A stretch of DNA of 64,000 nt from Kluyvera sp047971185 (GTDB lineage Bacteria > Pseudomonadota > Gammaproteobacteria > Enterobacterales > Enterobacteriaceae). Location: assembly GCF_047971185.1 (NCBI RefSeq), contig NZ_JBKDZH010000036.1:15950-79949 (forward strand), given 5' to 3'. Shown piece by piece: positions 1 to 8,088 of this stretch; positions within the stretch are counted from its first letter, which is position 1; each line of letters begins with the position of its first letter. The notes below the pieces were generated by a model that worked only from the letters and a program-made list of their open reading frames with translations, was not told where the DNA came from and ran no database searches. Position numbers and translations under genes: made by a program.

Positions 1-1413
1 GCTGAAGGAGACCCGTAGTCCCGTCTCCCGCCACTCGCGCTGGAACACCAGCTGTCGCCAGCCGTTCAGCACCTCAATGCTGTCGTCAAAGCTCGTCTGG
101 GTAAAAACAGCCACCAGTTCCTCGCCGCCAAAGCGATAAACCGTATTTCCTTCGCCCAGCAAGCGCTTGCCGGTTTTGCTGATGAATTTCAGCACCTCAT
201 CGCCCACGTCGTGGCCGTAGGTGTCATTAATCGCTTTGAAATTATCAACATCGATAAACGCCAGGTGGAACGGCTGGGCGCGGTGGATAAGCGCCTCCAG
301 GTCGTTATCAAATTTATTGCGGTTATAGATTTTCAGCAGACCATCCATGGTGGCCTCAAGGCTTGCCGCTTTGAGGCGCGCATTTTTCGCTTTTAGCTCG
401 CGGTAAATGGTATCGATGCCCTTTTTATCTACCTCAAAGCTGAGGCCGTTCATCCGCATGTACAGGCGGGTTATCGTCTGGCCGAAATAAAGCTTAATCA
501 GCATCACCATCGCCAGATACAGCACGGTGCACACGCTGAAAACGAAATAGAAGAACCGGTAGTCCGGCGCTACGACGGCGAGGTAATCCGTTTTATTAAC
601 CAGCGTGAAGGCCACCCAGTTCGGGTTGTCGTAGCGTTTATAGAACACAAAGGTGCCGCGCTCACGGTCGTAAAAATAGCCCCTACCGTCGACGGCTTTA
701 TCGAGCCATGCCGGCGGCAGCGTGGTCTCAAAGATCTCATCGGAATTCTGATACAGGATCACTGAACCGTCTTTTGCCGTTACGTAGAAGCGACCTTTAT
801 AGGGAATGCGCAGCCCTTTCAGAGGGTTGCTCATCGCTTCCAGGTTCAGCGAGAACGCGATATTGCCAATATAGCGGGAGTGCAGATCGAACAAATTCAT
901 GCTGACCACCACCGCCTTATCAAACCTGTCGAGCGCCGGTTTATCGGCGATGGCGTGCAGATCGTATGGCAGTGAAAAATGAATCTCGTCCTTCAGACCG
1001 TTAATCGGGAACCACGCGCTTTCGCGAATACGGAAGTCCGCCGGTACCACCTCCGGATAGCCGCGCTGCCGATCTCTGTCATCAGAGACCACCACCGAGG
1101 AGAAAAAGACGGTCGAGTTAACGATGGTGGGAATAATGGTGTTCAGCTCAACGTAGCCAGGGTCGATATAGGACGCAATACTCTTCGCATCCAGCTGATT
1201 GGACAGCGAACGAAATAATTTCTTGATTTCACTGATCGGTTGGCTGACAACGGCAATCGCCACGTTATCGGTCACCCGGCTCATTTCATGATAAAAGTCC
1301 GTTTCAGCGCGTTCCTGAATGTAGCTATAGACGTAAACGCTCATCAGCAGGAACGGCAAGATCAGAACGAGAACCAGCAAATACAGCATGTGGTGCGGCG
1401 AATTTTTTTTCAT
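1..1413 (-). CDS. Membrane-bound diguanylate cyclase (GGDEF), 3' end outside window
   Basis: The frame starts at an ATG (1413-1411) and stays open to the left edge, so the C-terminus is missing. Visible order: cytoplasmic N-tip, a first membrane segment at about residues 8-27, a periplasmic sensor region of about 260 residues (Cache-like by layout), a second hydrophobic segment near residues 290-315, then a GGDEF domain. The active-site motif is GGEEL at residues 429-433. It should make cyclic di-GMP from two GTP. The RxxD inhibitory site that normally sits just before the motif reads GEGN, so product inhibition is probably absent. It lies 84 bp after the stbB-like gene, on the same strand as the lateral flagellar motor genes. 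A link to lateral motility or adhesion is inferred only from position. The ribosome binding site is weak. Confidence 0.88.
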   Translation of the reverse strand, partial: MKKNSPHHMLYLLVLVLILPFLLMSVYVYSYIQERAETDFYHEMSRVTDNVAIAVVSQPISEIKKLFRSLSNQLDAKSIASYIDPGYVELNTIIPTIVNSTVFFSSVVVSDDRDRQRGYPEVVPADFRIRESAWFPINGLKDEIHFSLPYDLHAIADKPALDRFDKAVVVSMNLFDLHSRYIGNIAFSLNLEAMSNPLKGLRIPYKGRFYVTAKDGSVILYQNSDEIFETTLPPAWLDKAVDGRGYFYDRERGTFVFYKRYDNPNWVAFTLVNKTDYLAVVAPDYRFFYFVFSVCTVLYLAMVMLIKLYFGQTITRLYMRMNGLSFEVDKKGIDTIYRELKAKNARLKAASLEATMDGLLKIYNRNKFDNDLEALIHRAQPFHLAFIDVDNFKAINDTYGHDVGDEVLKFISKTGKRLLGEGNTVYRFGGEELVAVFTQTSFDDSIEVLNGWRQLVFQREWRETGLRVSFS

Positions 1414-1497
1414 TTTTCTAACTAAAAACACTCGATAGGGCATCATCAGAGGACAGGACGCGGTTGCGGCAGCGTTGACCGCCGCCAGCCTCACCGC

Positions 1498-2163
1498 TTA
1501 AAAAATGCCTTTCTGGCGAATCTGCTGCATTTTTTGCGCCGGGGCGCCAAGGGTGCTCAGATCCACCTCTTCCGCCATGCCGTTTTTGCTGCTCTCGGCG
1601 GCGGGCGCGGCCGCGCGGCCGGACATCCGCAGCTGCTGGAGCAGCAGGTTTTGCTGATTAAGCAGGGTTTTCAGCTGTGCGACTTCGCTACGCAGCTGGC
1701 TCAGCTCCTCACGCGCCCCCTCATCCGGCGCGGCGGGCGCGGGCTGGCGCTGGAGCGCTTCAGACATCAGCGCGCGCATCTGTCGCAGCTGCTGCTTGCT
1801 GAAGTCGGCGCTCGGCGCGGCCTGCTCCACCGCAGGCGCGGCGGTCGGGCTGGCTGATATCGGCAGCAGCGAAGCGGCGGACAACTCGCCGCACAGCTCA
1901 TCCAGCGTCAGCTTTTCCCGGCCCATCGATTCCGCAACGTGGCTACACAGCTGCGGGTTCAGCAGCTGCAGCTGCAACCCGGCCAGGTAGACGTTGCGGT
2001 GGAAGCGACGCATTTCCATATTGGCATCGCCAGGGTTGCTGCCCGCCTGGTTCAGCTCCTGATGCCACTTCTTCAGTTGCAGCATCGCGCGCAGGTCCGC
2101 GCGCGAGTGTTCCGGCGACAAATGCAGCGAGAGATTAACGCGGCGAATGTGCCTGTTACTCAT
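1498..2163 (-). CDS. stbB: ParR/StbB-like partition adaptor with coiled-coil tail
   Basis: A protein of 221 residues. The N-terminal half has a basic start (NRHIRRVNL) and a segment AGLQLQLLNP followed by a TLDELCGEL helix, which lines up with the AGLALYRQDP region of plasmid R1 ParR. The second half is unusual: an Ala/Pro/Gln-rich linker (about residues 100-135), a predicted coiled coil (about 145-180) and a charged tail. ParR proteins bind a centromere and cap ParM filaments with their C-terminus. The ATG at 2163 overlaps the stbA stop by 8 bp (ATGAGTAA), which argues for translational coupling and decides the start against an upstream in-frame option. At 221 residues it is nearly twice the plasmid ParR length. 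Family assignment is by eye. Confidence 0.7.
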   Translation of the reverse strand: MSNRHIRRVNLSLHLSPEHSRADLRAMLQLKKWHQELNQAGSNPGDANMEMRRFHRNVYLAGLQLQLLNPQLCSHVAESMGREKLTLDELCGELSAASLLPISASPTAAPAVEQAAPSADFSKQQLRQMRALMSEALQRQPAPAAPDEGAREELSQLRSEVAQLKTLLNQQNLLLQQLRMSGRAAAPAAESSKNGMAEEVDLSTLGAPAQKMQQIRQKGIF

Positions 2164-3199
2164 CGTCACCCACCTCAGCCATGTGCGGTGCGGCGACGGT
2201 CTCAACGCTGGAGTCCGCGTGATACAGGCAGATCTCACGCGACAGCGCGCTCTGCGGGTTATCAATGGTGATCACGCGGTCGCCCAGGGTGGCGTAGGTT
2301 TCACGTACCGCTTTCTCAATCAGGTGCGCGCCGCCACCGACCAGGTAAACGCGGTTCGGGTTCTTGGCGAATTTCTTCGCTTCATAGGCCACCTGGTCGC
2401 CCAGCTCCTGAATTTTAATCTCCACGCGTTCGAGGATGTCGGCAATGCGCGATTCGTCGTTAATCACGCTCTTCACAAACTCCATATCGTGGCGACGCTT
2501 GATCAGCTCGTTGGCGACCAGGTAGCTGGAGTCGCTGTCGGCGGCGGCCAGCAGCTTACGGGTGGCGTCGGTCACCATCGCCACGCCAATTTCGTTATTG
2601 CCGTAAATGGCGGAAACATCGTCAAATTCACCGACGATCACCCCCATATCCAGCGTGGTGCCGCCGCAGTCGACCACCAGCGATTTGGTGAATTCGGTGA
2701 CGTTGGAGTTCAGCAGGTGCGACAGCGCCGCCGGCAGGCTTTCCGGCATCACCTGAACGTCAACAATGCGGAACAGCTCGCCTTTGTTGAGGGTGATGTC
2801 GCGCATCAGGTTGCGGCGCTTGGCTTCGATGCGGCTTTCGTTGCGCTGGCAGTCGTCCGGGTTGTAGTACTGGGTAATCGGCAGCGTCACAATCACTTCC
2901 ACGTCGCACGGCGTCATTCCGGTCAGCAGCAGGGCGTGGTGCACCGCCAGCAGGTTCAGGTCGTCATACTGGTAGTCGATGTGCGTGGTGGATAACGCTT
3001 TATCGGAAGTGGCGTCGTAGGTGTATTTGGTGGTACCGATGGTGTAGTTGTACACCGACTGGCCGCGCAGCAGCGCCGCGCTCTTCCAGTCTTTACGGAA
3101 GGAGTTCGGCGAGACCACGGTCTTCAGCGTGCCGTTCTCAATCCAGCTAATTTTTACGTTGGTAGAGCCATCATCAATGGCGAATTTCATACGGGTCAT
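2156..3199 (-). CDS. stbA: ParM/StbA-like actin-family ATPase
   Basis: An actin-like filament-forming ATPase of 347 residues, close to plasmid ParM in length. Phosphate-1 motif IDDGSTN lies at residues 8-14, phosphate-2 motif VVDCGGTTLDMG near 175-186, and the adenosine motif VGGGAHLIEKA near 287-297. The patterns SPNSF, AVHHALL and VMPES also match ParM. Plasmid ParM pushes sister plasmids apart using ATP. Here the gene is chromosomal, beside the lateral flagellar motor genes and coupled to a ParR-like partner. The start at 3199 has GAGG eight bases upstream; a GTG at 3205 would be too close to that site and an ATG at 3190 is also possible. No iteron array like parC is seen upstream, only two 8-bp copies of ACGGCGTC (3230-3245). 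It may position a cell structure instead of DNA (inference). Confidence 0.88.
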   Translation of the reverse strand: MTRMKFAIDDGSTNVKISWIENGTLKTVVSPNSFRKDWKSAALLRGQSVYNYTIGTTKYTYDATSDKALSTTHIDYQYDDLNLLAVHHALLLTGMTPCDVEVIVTLPITQYYNPDDCQRNESRIEAKRRNLMRDITLNKGELFRIVDVQVMPESLPAALSHLLNSNVTEFTKSLVVDCGGTTLDMGVIVGEFDDVSAIYGNNEIGVAMVTDATRKLLAAADSDSSYLVANELIKRRHDMEFVKSVINDESRIADILERVEIKIQELGDQVAYEAKKFAKNPNRVYLVGGGAHLIEKAVRETYATLGDRVITIDNPQSALSREICLYHADSSVETVAAPHMAEVGDDE

Positions 3200-3245
3200 G
3201 GTCACGGCCTCACTTCAAAAGGTGTTTTAACGGCGTCACGGCGTC

Positions 3246-4043
3246 TTACAGAACGCGGCGTGCGCCAAGGTAATGTGATTGCCAGAAGTCATCAGACAGC
3301 TGGCTAATACGAATTTTTAACCCGGTACGCGGCGCTTCAATAAAGCGTCCGTCGCCGAGATACACGCCAACGTGATCCGCACCGGGACGCTGGTTAATGT
3401 TGAAAAAGACCAGGTCGCCTTTTTTCAGGCTGCTCTGGCGAACCGATTTCAAGCCGTTATCCCAGTACATGCCGTTGGCGGTGCGCGGCAGTTTGCGTTC
3501 CAGCACGTGGTTGAAGGCGTAGAACACCAGGCCGCTACAGTCGAAGCCGTCGGTCGGGCTGTTGCCGCCCCACAGGTAGGGTTTGCCGAGCTGGCTTTCG
3601 AGGCGATGGATAACCGTGCGCAGTCGGGCGTTGGTTTTCGGCGCCCGGCGCTTTGCGACGCTGACGGTATCGTCCTGCACTTCATCCCACAGCGCTTCCG
3701 AGCCGCCGAGGCTGCCCGGCTTCCAGCGCGCGTGCATCGCCAGCGTCTCGCGATTCTTAGCGCGCTCTGCCTGCTGCTTGACGATCTCCCGGCGCTTTTG
3801 CTCCGGGGTTGGCGGCACCACGGCATCGCGTTTTCTGGCCTTCGCCAACAGACGTTCGCGGTTTTGCTTGCGCTTTTGCGCTTCACTAACGGTTTTAGCC
3901 TCCGGCGCTTTCACCGGCTGCGGCTTTGCGCTGACGTAGCCAGGCAGCGTCAGCAACAGCAAAAAGAGGAAAAAAAGTTGTACCTGTCGGACAAAGGCCG
4001 ACCGAACAGGTACAAAAGGGATGGTAAACGGGAAACTTTTCAC
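3246..4043 (-). CDS. Exported NlpC/P60 peptidoglycan endopeptidase
   Basis: 265 residues. A long N-terminal region with a hydrophobic stretch (about residues 21-37) ending in VSA-K is a signal peptide or anchor. A basic, coiled-coil-prone linker (45-105) follows, then a C-terminal NlpC/P60 domain from about 140. The catalytic cysteine is C169 in DGFDCSGLVFYAF and the catalytic histidine is H224 in ADHVGVYLGDG. The third position, usually His in a FIHA-like motif, is Glu (E236 in FIEAPRTG). Such enzymes cut peptide stems of peptidoglycan. The start lies 15 bp from the end of lafU, so it may be co-transcribed with the motor genes. It could open the cell wall for the lateral rod, because the neighbouring LfgJ lacks a hydrolase domain (inference). 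Confidence 0.88.
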   Translation of the reverse strand: MKSFPFTIPFVPVRSAFVRQVQLFFLFLLLLTLPGYVSAKPQPVKAPEAKTVSEAQKRKQNRERLLAKARKRDAVVPPTPEQKRREIVKQQAERAKNRETLAMHARWKPGSLGGSEALWDEVQDDTVSVAKRRAPKTNARLRTVIHRLESQLGKPYLWGGNSPTDGFDCSGLVFYAFNHVLERKLPRTANGMYWDNGLKSVRQSSLKKGDLVFFNINQRPGADHVGVYLGDGRFIEAPRTGLKIRISQLSDDFWQSHYLGARRVL

Positions 4044-4057
4044 AGCGTTACATCAGA

Positions 4058-4987
4058 CTAAGGGTTATTGCTGAGCTTATCGGCCAGCGGTTTAATCACC
4101 TTCTCGCCGTGCTGACCAAAGAACTGGTACAGCGATTCACTGGCCGAATGGGTCAGGACCATAATTTCGATACGTCGGTTGGCCGAGCTGAGCGGGTGCT
4201 CCGGGTCCAGCAGCATCTGGTCGGCCATGCCGCTCACCTGCAGTATTTTGCTGCCATCCAGCCCGCTGCGGGTCAGCACCGAACGCGCCTGCATGGCACG
4301 CTCGCCGGAGAGGTTCCAGTTGTTGTACAGCACCTGGTCACGAAAGCGCGTGGCGTCGGTATGCCCGGTGATAATGACTTTGTTGTCGATCTTGTTCAGC
4401 TCCGGGGCGAATTCCGTCAGCAGACGTTTGAAGAACGGCGTCAGAATGGCGCTGCTGCGCTGGAACATCTCACGCTTCTGATCGTCAGTAATCAGAATAC
4501 GCAGCCCCTGCGGCACAATTTCCATTTTCAGGTTGGCCTGCGCGTCATACGCCGAGGTGATCTTCATGATCGTGCGCGCCAGATCTTCAATTTCGCTTTT
4601 CGAGCGGGAATTCACGTCGCCCAGGCTCTCAGCGCCTTTCATCTGCTTCGCCAGCGCGGCGTCTTTCTGCGCCTGCTCTTTGAGCTGATCTTTGTGCTTC
4701 GCATGACGGGTATCCAGCAGCGCGATCTGCCCGTTTTTTCCCCCGTCCTGGTTCACCGGCGAGATGCCGTTGCCTTCAAAAATCGACTCGCCGTTGAGCA
4801 GCGAGACGATCTCTTTACGCTCTTCTTCCGTGACCGCGCCCATAATCCACAGCACCATAAACAGCGCCATCATCGCCAGCGTAAAGTCGGCAAAGGCCAC
4901 CTTCCACGCGCCGCCATGAAAGGCATCATGACTTTTGCGCGAGGAACGTTTAATGATGGTGGTATGTTCTTTGTTGCGCCCGCGCAT
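4058..4987 (-). CDS. lafU: Lateral flagellar stator protein LafU (MotB-like)
   Basis: 309 residues with the MotB plan: a short basic cytoplasmic N-terminus, one membrane segment (about 31-51) carrying the likely ion-binding Asp (D34 in AFADFTLAMM), a charged linker, and an OmpA-like peptidoglycan-binding domain from about 155, with TGHTDATRF and SSANRRIEIMV. It anchors the stator to the wall while LafT and LafU conduct ions to drive rotation. It is full length, unlike the deleted remnant in E. coli K-12. Its ATG overlaps the lafT stop (ATGA-type coupling at 4987). Confidence 0.95.
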   Translation of the reverse strand: MRGRNKEHTTIIKRSSRKSHDAFHGGAWKVAFADFTLAMMALFMVLWIMGAVTEEERKEIVSLLNGESIFEGNGISPVNQDGGKNGQIALLDTRHAKHKDQLKEQAQKDAALAKQMKGAESLGDVNSRSKSEIEDLARTIMKITSAYDAQANLKMEIVPQGLRILITDDQKREMFQRSSAILTPFFKRLLTEFAPELNKIDNKVIITGHTDATRFRDQVLYNNWNLSGERAMQARSVLTRSGLDGSKILQVSGMADQMLLDPEHPLSSANRRIEIMVLTHSASESLYQFFGQHGEKVIKPLADKLSNNP

Positions 4988-5850
4988 CAGGCTTCACCGA
5001 TCATCTGGTTAACCCAACCGTCGAGCGTGGCGAAGGTCGGCTTGGTGTCCATCGGCAGCATTTTACGGCCCGCATCCACCGCCAGCAGAGTCGGCTTGCC
5101 GGCCACGTGGTTCACCAGCACGGTACGTACGCACTCCAGCACCGCCAGCTGTTTTTTGGTGCGCTGTTCCATGGCGTTCGCCACCGGATCCATTAAGCAG
5201 TAGCAGAAGAAAACGCCGAGGAAGGTGCCGACCAGCGCGGCAGCAACCTTCACGCCGATCACCGCGATTGAGCCATCGATCGACTGCATGGTGATGATGA
5301 TCCCCAGTACCGCCGCGCAGATCCCGAAGCCCGGCATCGCCTCTGCGGTACGCTGCAGCGAGCGGGACGGCTGCAGCAGGTTCTCTTCCATCGCCACCAG
5401 CTCCTGCTCGAGGATGCCTTCCAGCTCGTGTTCGTTGATCTTGCCCATCGCCATCAGGCGGAAGTTATCGGAGATAAACGTCACCAGCGCTTTGTCGCGC
5501 AGCATCAGCGGATATTTCTGGAACAGCGGGCTGTTTTCCGGCGCTTCAATGTGCTCGTCCAGCACCTTCAGGCCGCCGTCCTGCACCAGCTCCAGCAGTT
5601 CGTACAGCAGCATCAGCAGCTGGCGCTGGTACTCGTTGGTGTATTCATTTTTGCGCATAATGCCGCGAAACTGGCGGTACATTTCCGCCAGCACGGCGCG
5701 GGGGTTGGCGAGCACCATCGCCCCAAGCCCGGCGCCCAGAATGATGATAATTTCACCCGGCTGCCAGAAAGAGGAGAGCTGGCCGCCGGACATAATAAAG
5801 CCGCCAACTACGCACCCCATGATGATTACGATACCGAAGAATTTCTGCAT
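4987..5850 (-). CDS. lafT: Lateral flagellar stator protein LafT (MotA-like)
   Basis: 287 residues with four predicted membrane segments: two near the N-terminus (about 4-20 and 33-48) and two near 170-190 and 200-220, separated by a large charged cytoplasmic loop as in MotA. The segment MPGFGICAAVLGIIITM holds the conserved MotA proline before the third helix. With LafU it forms the ion-conducting stator unit in the inner membrane that presses on the LfiG rotor protein. Lateral motors are mostly proton driven in characterised species; the ion cannot be read from this sequence. It lies 7 bp downstream of lafS. Confidence 0.95.
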   Translation of the reverse strand: MQKFFGIVIIMGCVVGGFIMSGGQLSSFWQPGEIIIILGAGLGAMVLANPRAVLAEMYRQFRGIMRKNEYTNEYQRQLLMLLYELLELVQDGGLKVLDEHIEAPENSPLFQKYPLMLRDKALVTFISDNFRLMAMGKINEHELEGILEQELVAMEENLLQPSRSLQRTAEAMPGFGICAAVLGIIITMQSIDGSIAVIGVKVAAALVGTFLGVFFCYCLMDPVANAMEQRTKKQLAVLECVRTVLVNHVAGKPTLLAVDAGRKMLPMDTKPTFATLDGWVNQMIGEA

Positions 5851-5857
5851 AAACCTT

Positions 5858-6559
5858 TCACTTCTGGAAAAAAGACTGAATTTTTTGGGCGATTTTTTTA
5901 TTGAGCTGACAGACCCTGGCTTCGGTTAAATCGAGGACCAGAGCAATCTCTTTCAGGCTCATCTCATGCTGGTAATAAAGCGTCAGGATCAGCTGTTCAC
6001 GCTCATCAAGCGCTGCCAGCGCGCTGCGTAGCGTCCGGCTGACGACGACTTCGTCCTCCAGCGGTCGGCTATCCAGCGCGCCGGCGTGAACGTCATTCCC
6101 TAACAGCTCATCCAGGCTCTCTATCGTTTTGGCGCAATCCAGCAATAAATATTCCTGGTACTCTTCCGCCGAGATCGACAGGTGGCGGTTAATATCCTCG
6201 AAGCTGGGCGTCCGCCCGAGTTGACGCGCAATTTCGCGGATACCGTCGTTCATTTTGTGCGTCTTCTGGCGCAGGCGGCGAGGACGCCAGTCCAGCAGGC
6301 GCAGTTCATCCAGCACCGCACCGCGTATGCGCTGCACGGCATAGGCGGCGAACTGTTCGTCCGGGTGGCCATAGCGGCGCAGCGACGTCAGCAGGCCCAT
6401 CAAGGCGATCTGCTCCATATCTTCCCGGTCGATGACGCTGCTGGTCTGGTACGAGAGCTGTTTCACCACCCGGTTAACCAACGGCAGATACGCGCTAACG
6501 TAGCGCGCCTCGTCCGCCGGGGTCAGGGTGTCACTCGCAATAAAGTCCATCATTTCCAT
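5858..6559 (-). CDS. lafS: Lateral flagellar sigma-28 factor LafS (FliA-like)
   Basis: 233 residues with sigma-70 family regions 2 to 4. Region 2 includes RVVKQLSYQ and the DMEQIALMGLLTSLRRY stretch; region 3 contains IREIARQLGRTPS; region 4 ends in the helix-turn-helix MSLKEIALVLDLTEARVCQLNKK. It directs RNA polymerase to late lateral flagellar genes such as flagellin and the motor genes, and is expected to be held by the anti-sigma factor LfgM (24226-24498) until the hook is complete. It starts 12 bp after the end of lafF in the lafB-to-lafU run. Confidence 0.95.
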   Translation of the reverse strand: MEMMDFIASDTLTPADEARYVSAYLPLVNRVVKQLSYQTSSVIDREDMEQIALMGLLTSLRRYGHPDEQFAAYAVQRIRGAVLDELRLLDWRPRRLRQKTHKMNDGIREIARQLGRTPSFEDINRHLSISAEEYQEYLLLDCAKTIESLDELLGNDVHAGALDSRPLEDEVVVSRTLRSALAALDEREQLILTLYYQHEMSLKEIALVLDLTEARVCQLNKKIAQKIQSFFQK

Positions 6560-6571
6560 TGCGCGTATCTA

Positions 6572-7031
6572 TTACTGGAAGACCATTTTGCTGATGATGA
6601 CGTCCTCAAACGGGACGCTCATCTTCAGGCTGCTGAAGCGCTCGGCGTAGGCGGCCTGTAGCTTGTCGTGCATCACGTTGACGCTCATACCGCGCACTTC
6701 GTCATAATCGAGGTCAGAGAGCAGGCTGACCGTCGCACCGCGCACCGCCGGGATCATCTCCTGCGCTTTACGGGTGTTTTCCGGGCCATTGGTCGCCAGG
6801 TTCAGCTCCAGCAGCAGGTAACGCTTTGCCCTTCAGCGTGATCACCACGTTCTTGATCTCCACAAACTCCACGGAGTCTTTGGAAGAACTGGAGAACATC
6901 CCCGATAAGAAGCTGCTGCCGGTGGCTTCATCCATGCGCAGCAGATGGGTCCCCACCACCGTCATCCCGGCCGCCAGCATGGCGGTCACGAGCGCGATAA
7001 TGAGGCCGAAAGAGAGAGTTTTTGCGTTCAT
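6572..7031 (-). pseudogene. lafF: Frameshifted FliL-like gene lafF
   Basis: The 5' part (from 7031) encodes an N-terminal membrane segment and the start of a FliL domain (VEFVEIKNVVITLKGKA), then leaves frame and stops at 6768. The 3' part in another frame continues with YLLLELNLATNGPENTRK and ends with EDVIISKMVF at 6572, exactly as a FliL C-terminus should. The break lies near 6821-6827. The 460-nt span is two bases short of (or one over) a full reading frame, so a 2-bp deletion such as GAG-CGT to GCG fits; repaired length is about 153 residues. FliL proteins support the stator at the basal body. It could be a true mutation, a sequencing error or programmed slippage. No slippery homopolymer is visible, which makes programmed slippage less likely. 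Confidence 0.88.
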
Positions 7032-7044
7032 AATGTTCTTTGTC

Positions 7045-8088
7045 TTAAACCGTCAGTAGTACCGAGTTATCGCGGCGGGAGTCCTGGGTAGCCGATGCCT
7101 CGGCCGCCAGCTCCGCGCCCGCCTGAATGGCGTTATGCTGCTCGGCGAAAGGTTGTCCTCTGCCCTGCTGCTGCCCCCCGGACTGGGAAGACACCTGCAC
7201 GTTGACCTGAACAAAATTCTGCTCGGTCAGGCTCTGGCGGAGATCGTTGCTGGTTTGCTGCAAGGTGCGATAAACCTCGGCGTTGCTGGCGTTGATCTGC
7301 ACCTGCACGCGGCCGTTGTCGACCTGCATCGAGATATCGATTTTGCCCATATCCGGCGGATCGAGTCGGATAGTGGCGTGCTGAATCTGCTGCTTCACCT
7401 GAACCTGCAGGCGGTCGCCGAGCGCGCTTTGCAGCTGCTCGCTCCAGCGGGAAGGTTCCGGGTCCATCTTCAGCGTGGTGGTGACCGGCGCGGCGGTGGC
7501 GGTTGTCGTTGAGGAAACGCTGTGACTGCTGTCCTGCATTGACATAGCCACCGGCGTGACGGGTGCCAGCGCCGCCGTCAGGGTTGGCGCGACCGGCTGA
7601 GTGCTGACCGGGGTTTCCGCAGCGGCGACGCTCGGCATCGCGACCGTCTGCTGCTGTAGTGACGGCGCAAGATTCATCGACAGCGCCTGTGTGGCCATCA
7701 GCGGCTGAGCATTAGCCATCAGCGCGTCATCGACGGGCTGCTGCGCGATGTTGCCGTAGCTGGCGGTTTGCACCGGCATCTGGCTGGTCATCAGCAGCGT
7801 TTCCAGCAGCTGTTGCTGCGAGTCGTCTTTCAACAACGCCCCGCTCAGCTGCTGGCTATCAGCGTCATCATCGTCGTCGTCCACGGAAACCGGCTGGGCG
7901 CTGACGGCCAGGTCGCTCGGGAGCGTCTGCCCGGCCATCATCGAATCAATCACGTTCAACAGCGCATCGCTGAAGGCGGTAGGCGTCTGCGCCGCGCCGT
8001 TCTCGCCCACCGGCCCGGCGATAGATTCGGCCTGCATCGGCAGGCCGAACCCGCTCAGCGCACCCTGTGAAAGGTTCAGAATATCCAT
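7045..8088 (-). CDS. lafE: Lateral flagellar hook-length control protein LafE (FliK-like)
   Basis: 347 residues. The N-terminal two thirds are low-complexity and rich in Gln, Pro, Ala and Val, including an acidic DDDDDDAD run near residues 71-78, as expected for an unfolded molecular ruler. The last 120 residues form a FliK C-terminal domain: ATIRLDPPDMGKIDISM followed by VQVQINASNAEVYRTLQQ. It measures hook length and switches the export gate, through LfhB, from hook to filament substrates. The start overlaps the lafD stop by one base. It sits in the lafB-C-D-E-F-S-T-U run. Confidence 0.92.
   Translation of the reverse strand: MDILNLSQGALSGFGLPMQAESIAGPVGENGAAQTPTAFSDALLNVIDSMMAGQTLPSDLAVSAQPVSVDDDDDDADSQQLSGALLKDDSQQQLLETLLMTSQMPVQTASYGNIAQQPVDDALMANAQPLMATQALSMNLAPSLQQQTVAMPSVAAAETPVSTQPVAPTLTAALAPVTPVAMSMQDSSHSVSSTTTATAAPVTTTLKMDPEPSRWSEQLQSALGDRLQVQVKQQIQHATIRLDPPDMGKIDISMQVDNGRVQVQINASNAEVYRTLQQTSNDLRQSLTEQNFVQVNVQVSSQSGGQQQGRGQPFAEQHNAIQAGAELAAEASATQDSRRDNSVLLTV

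Noticed and set aside
2147..2995. Long plus-strand frame opposite the ParM-like gene
   Set aside because: It is the mirror of a highly biased GC-rich gene on the other strand; the product has no recognisable motif and the minus-strand protein is certain. The same applies to the other long opposite-strand frames across the flagellar genes.
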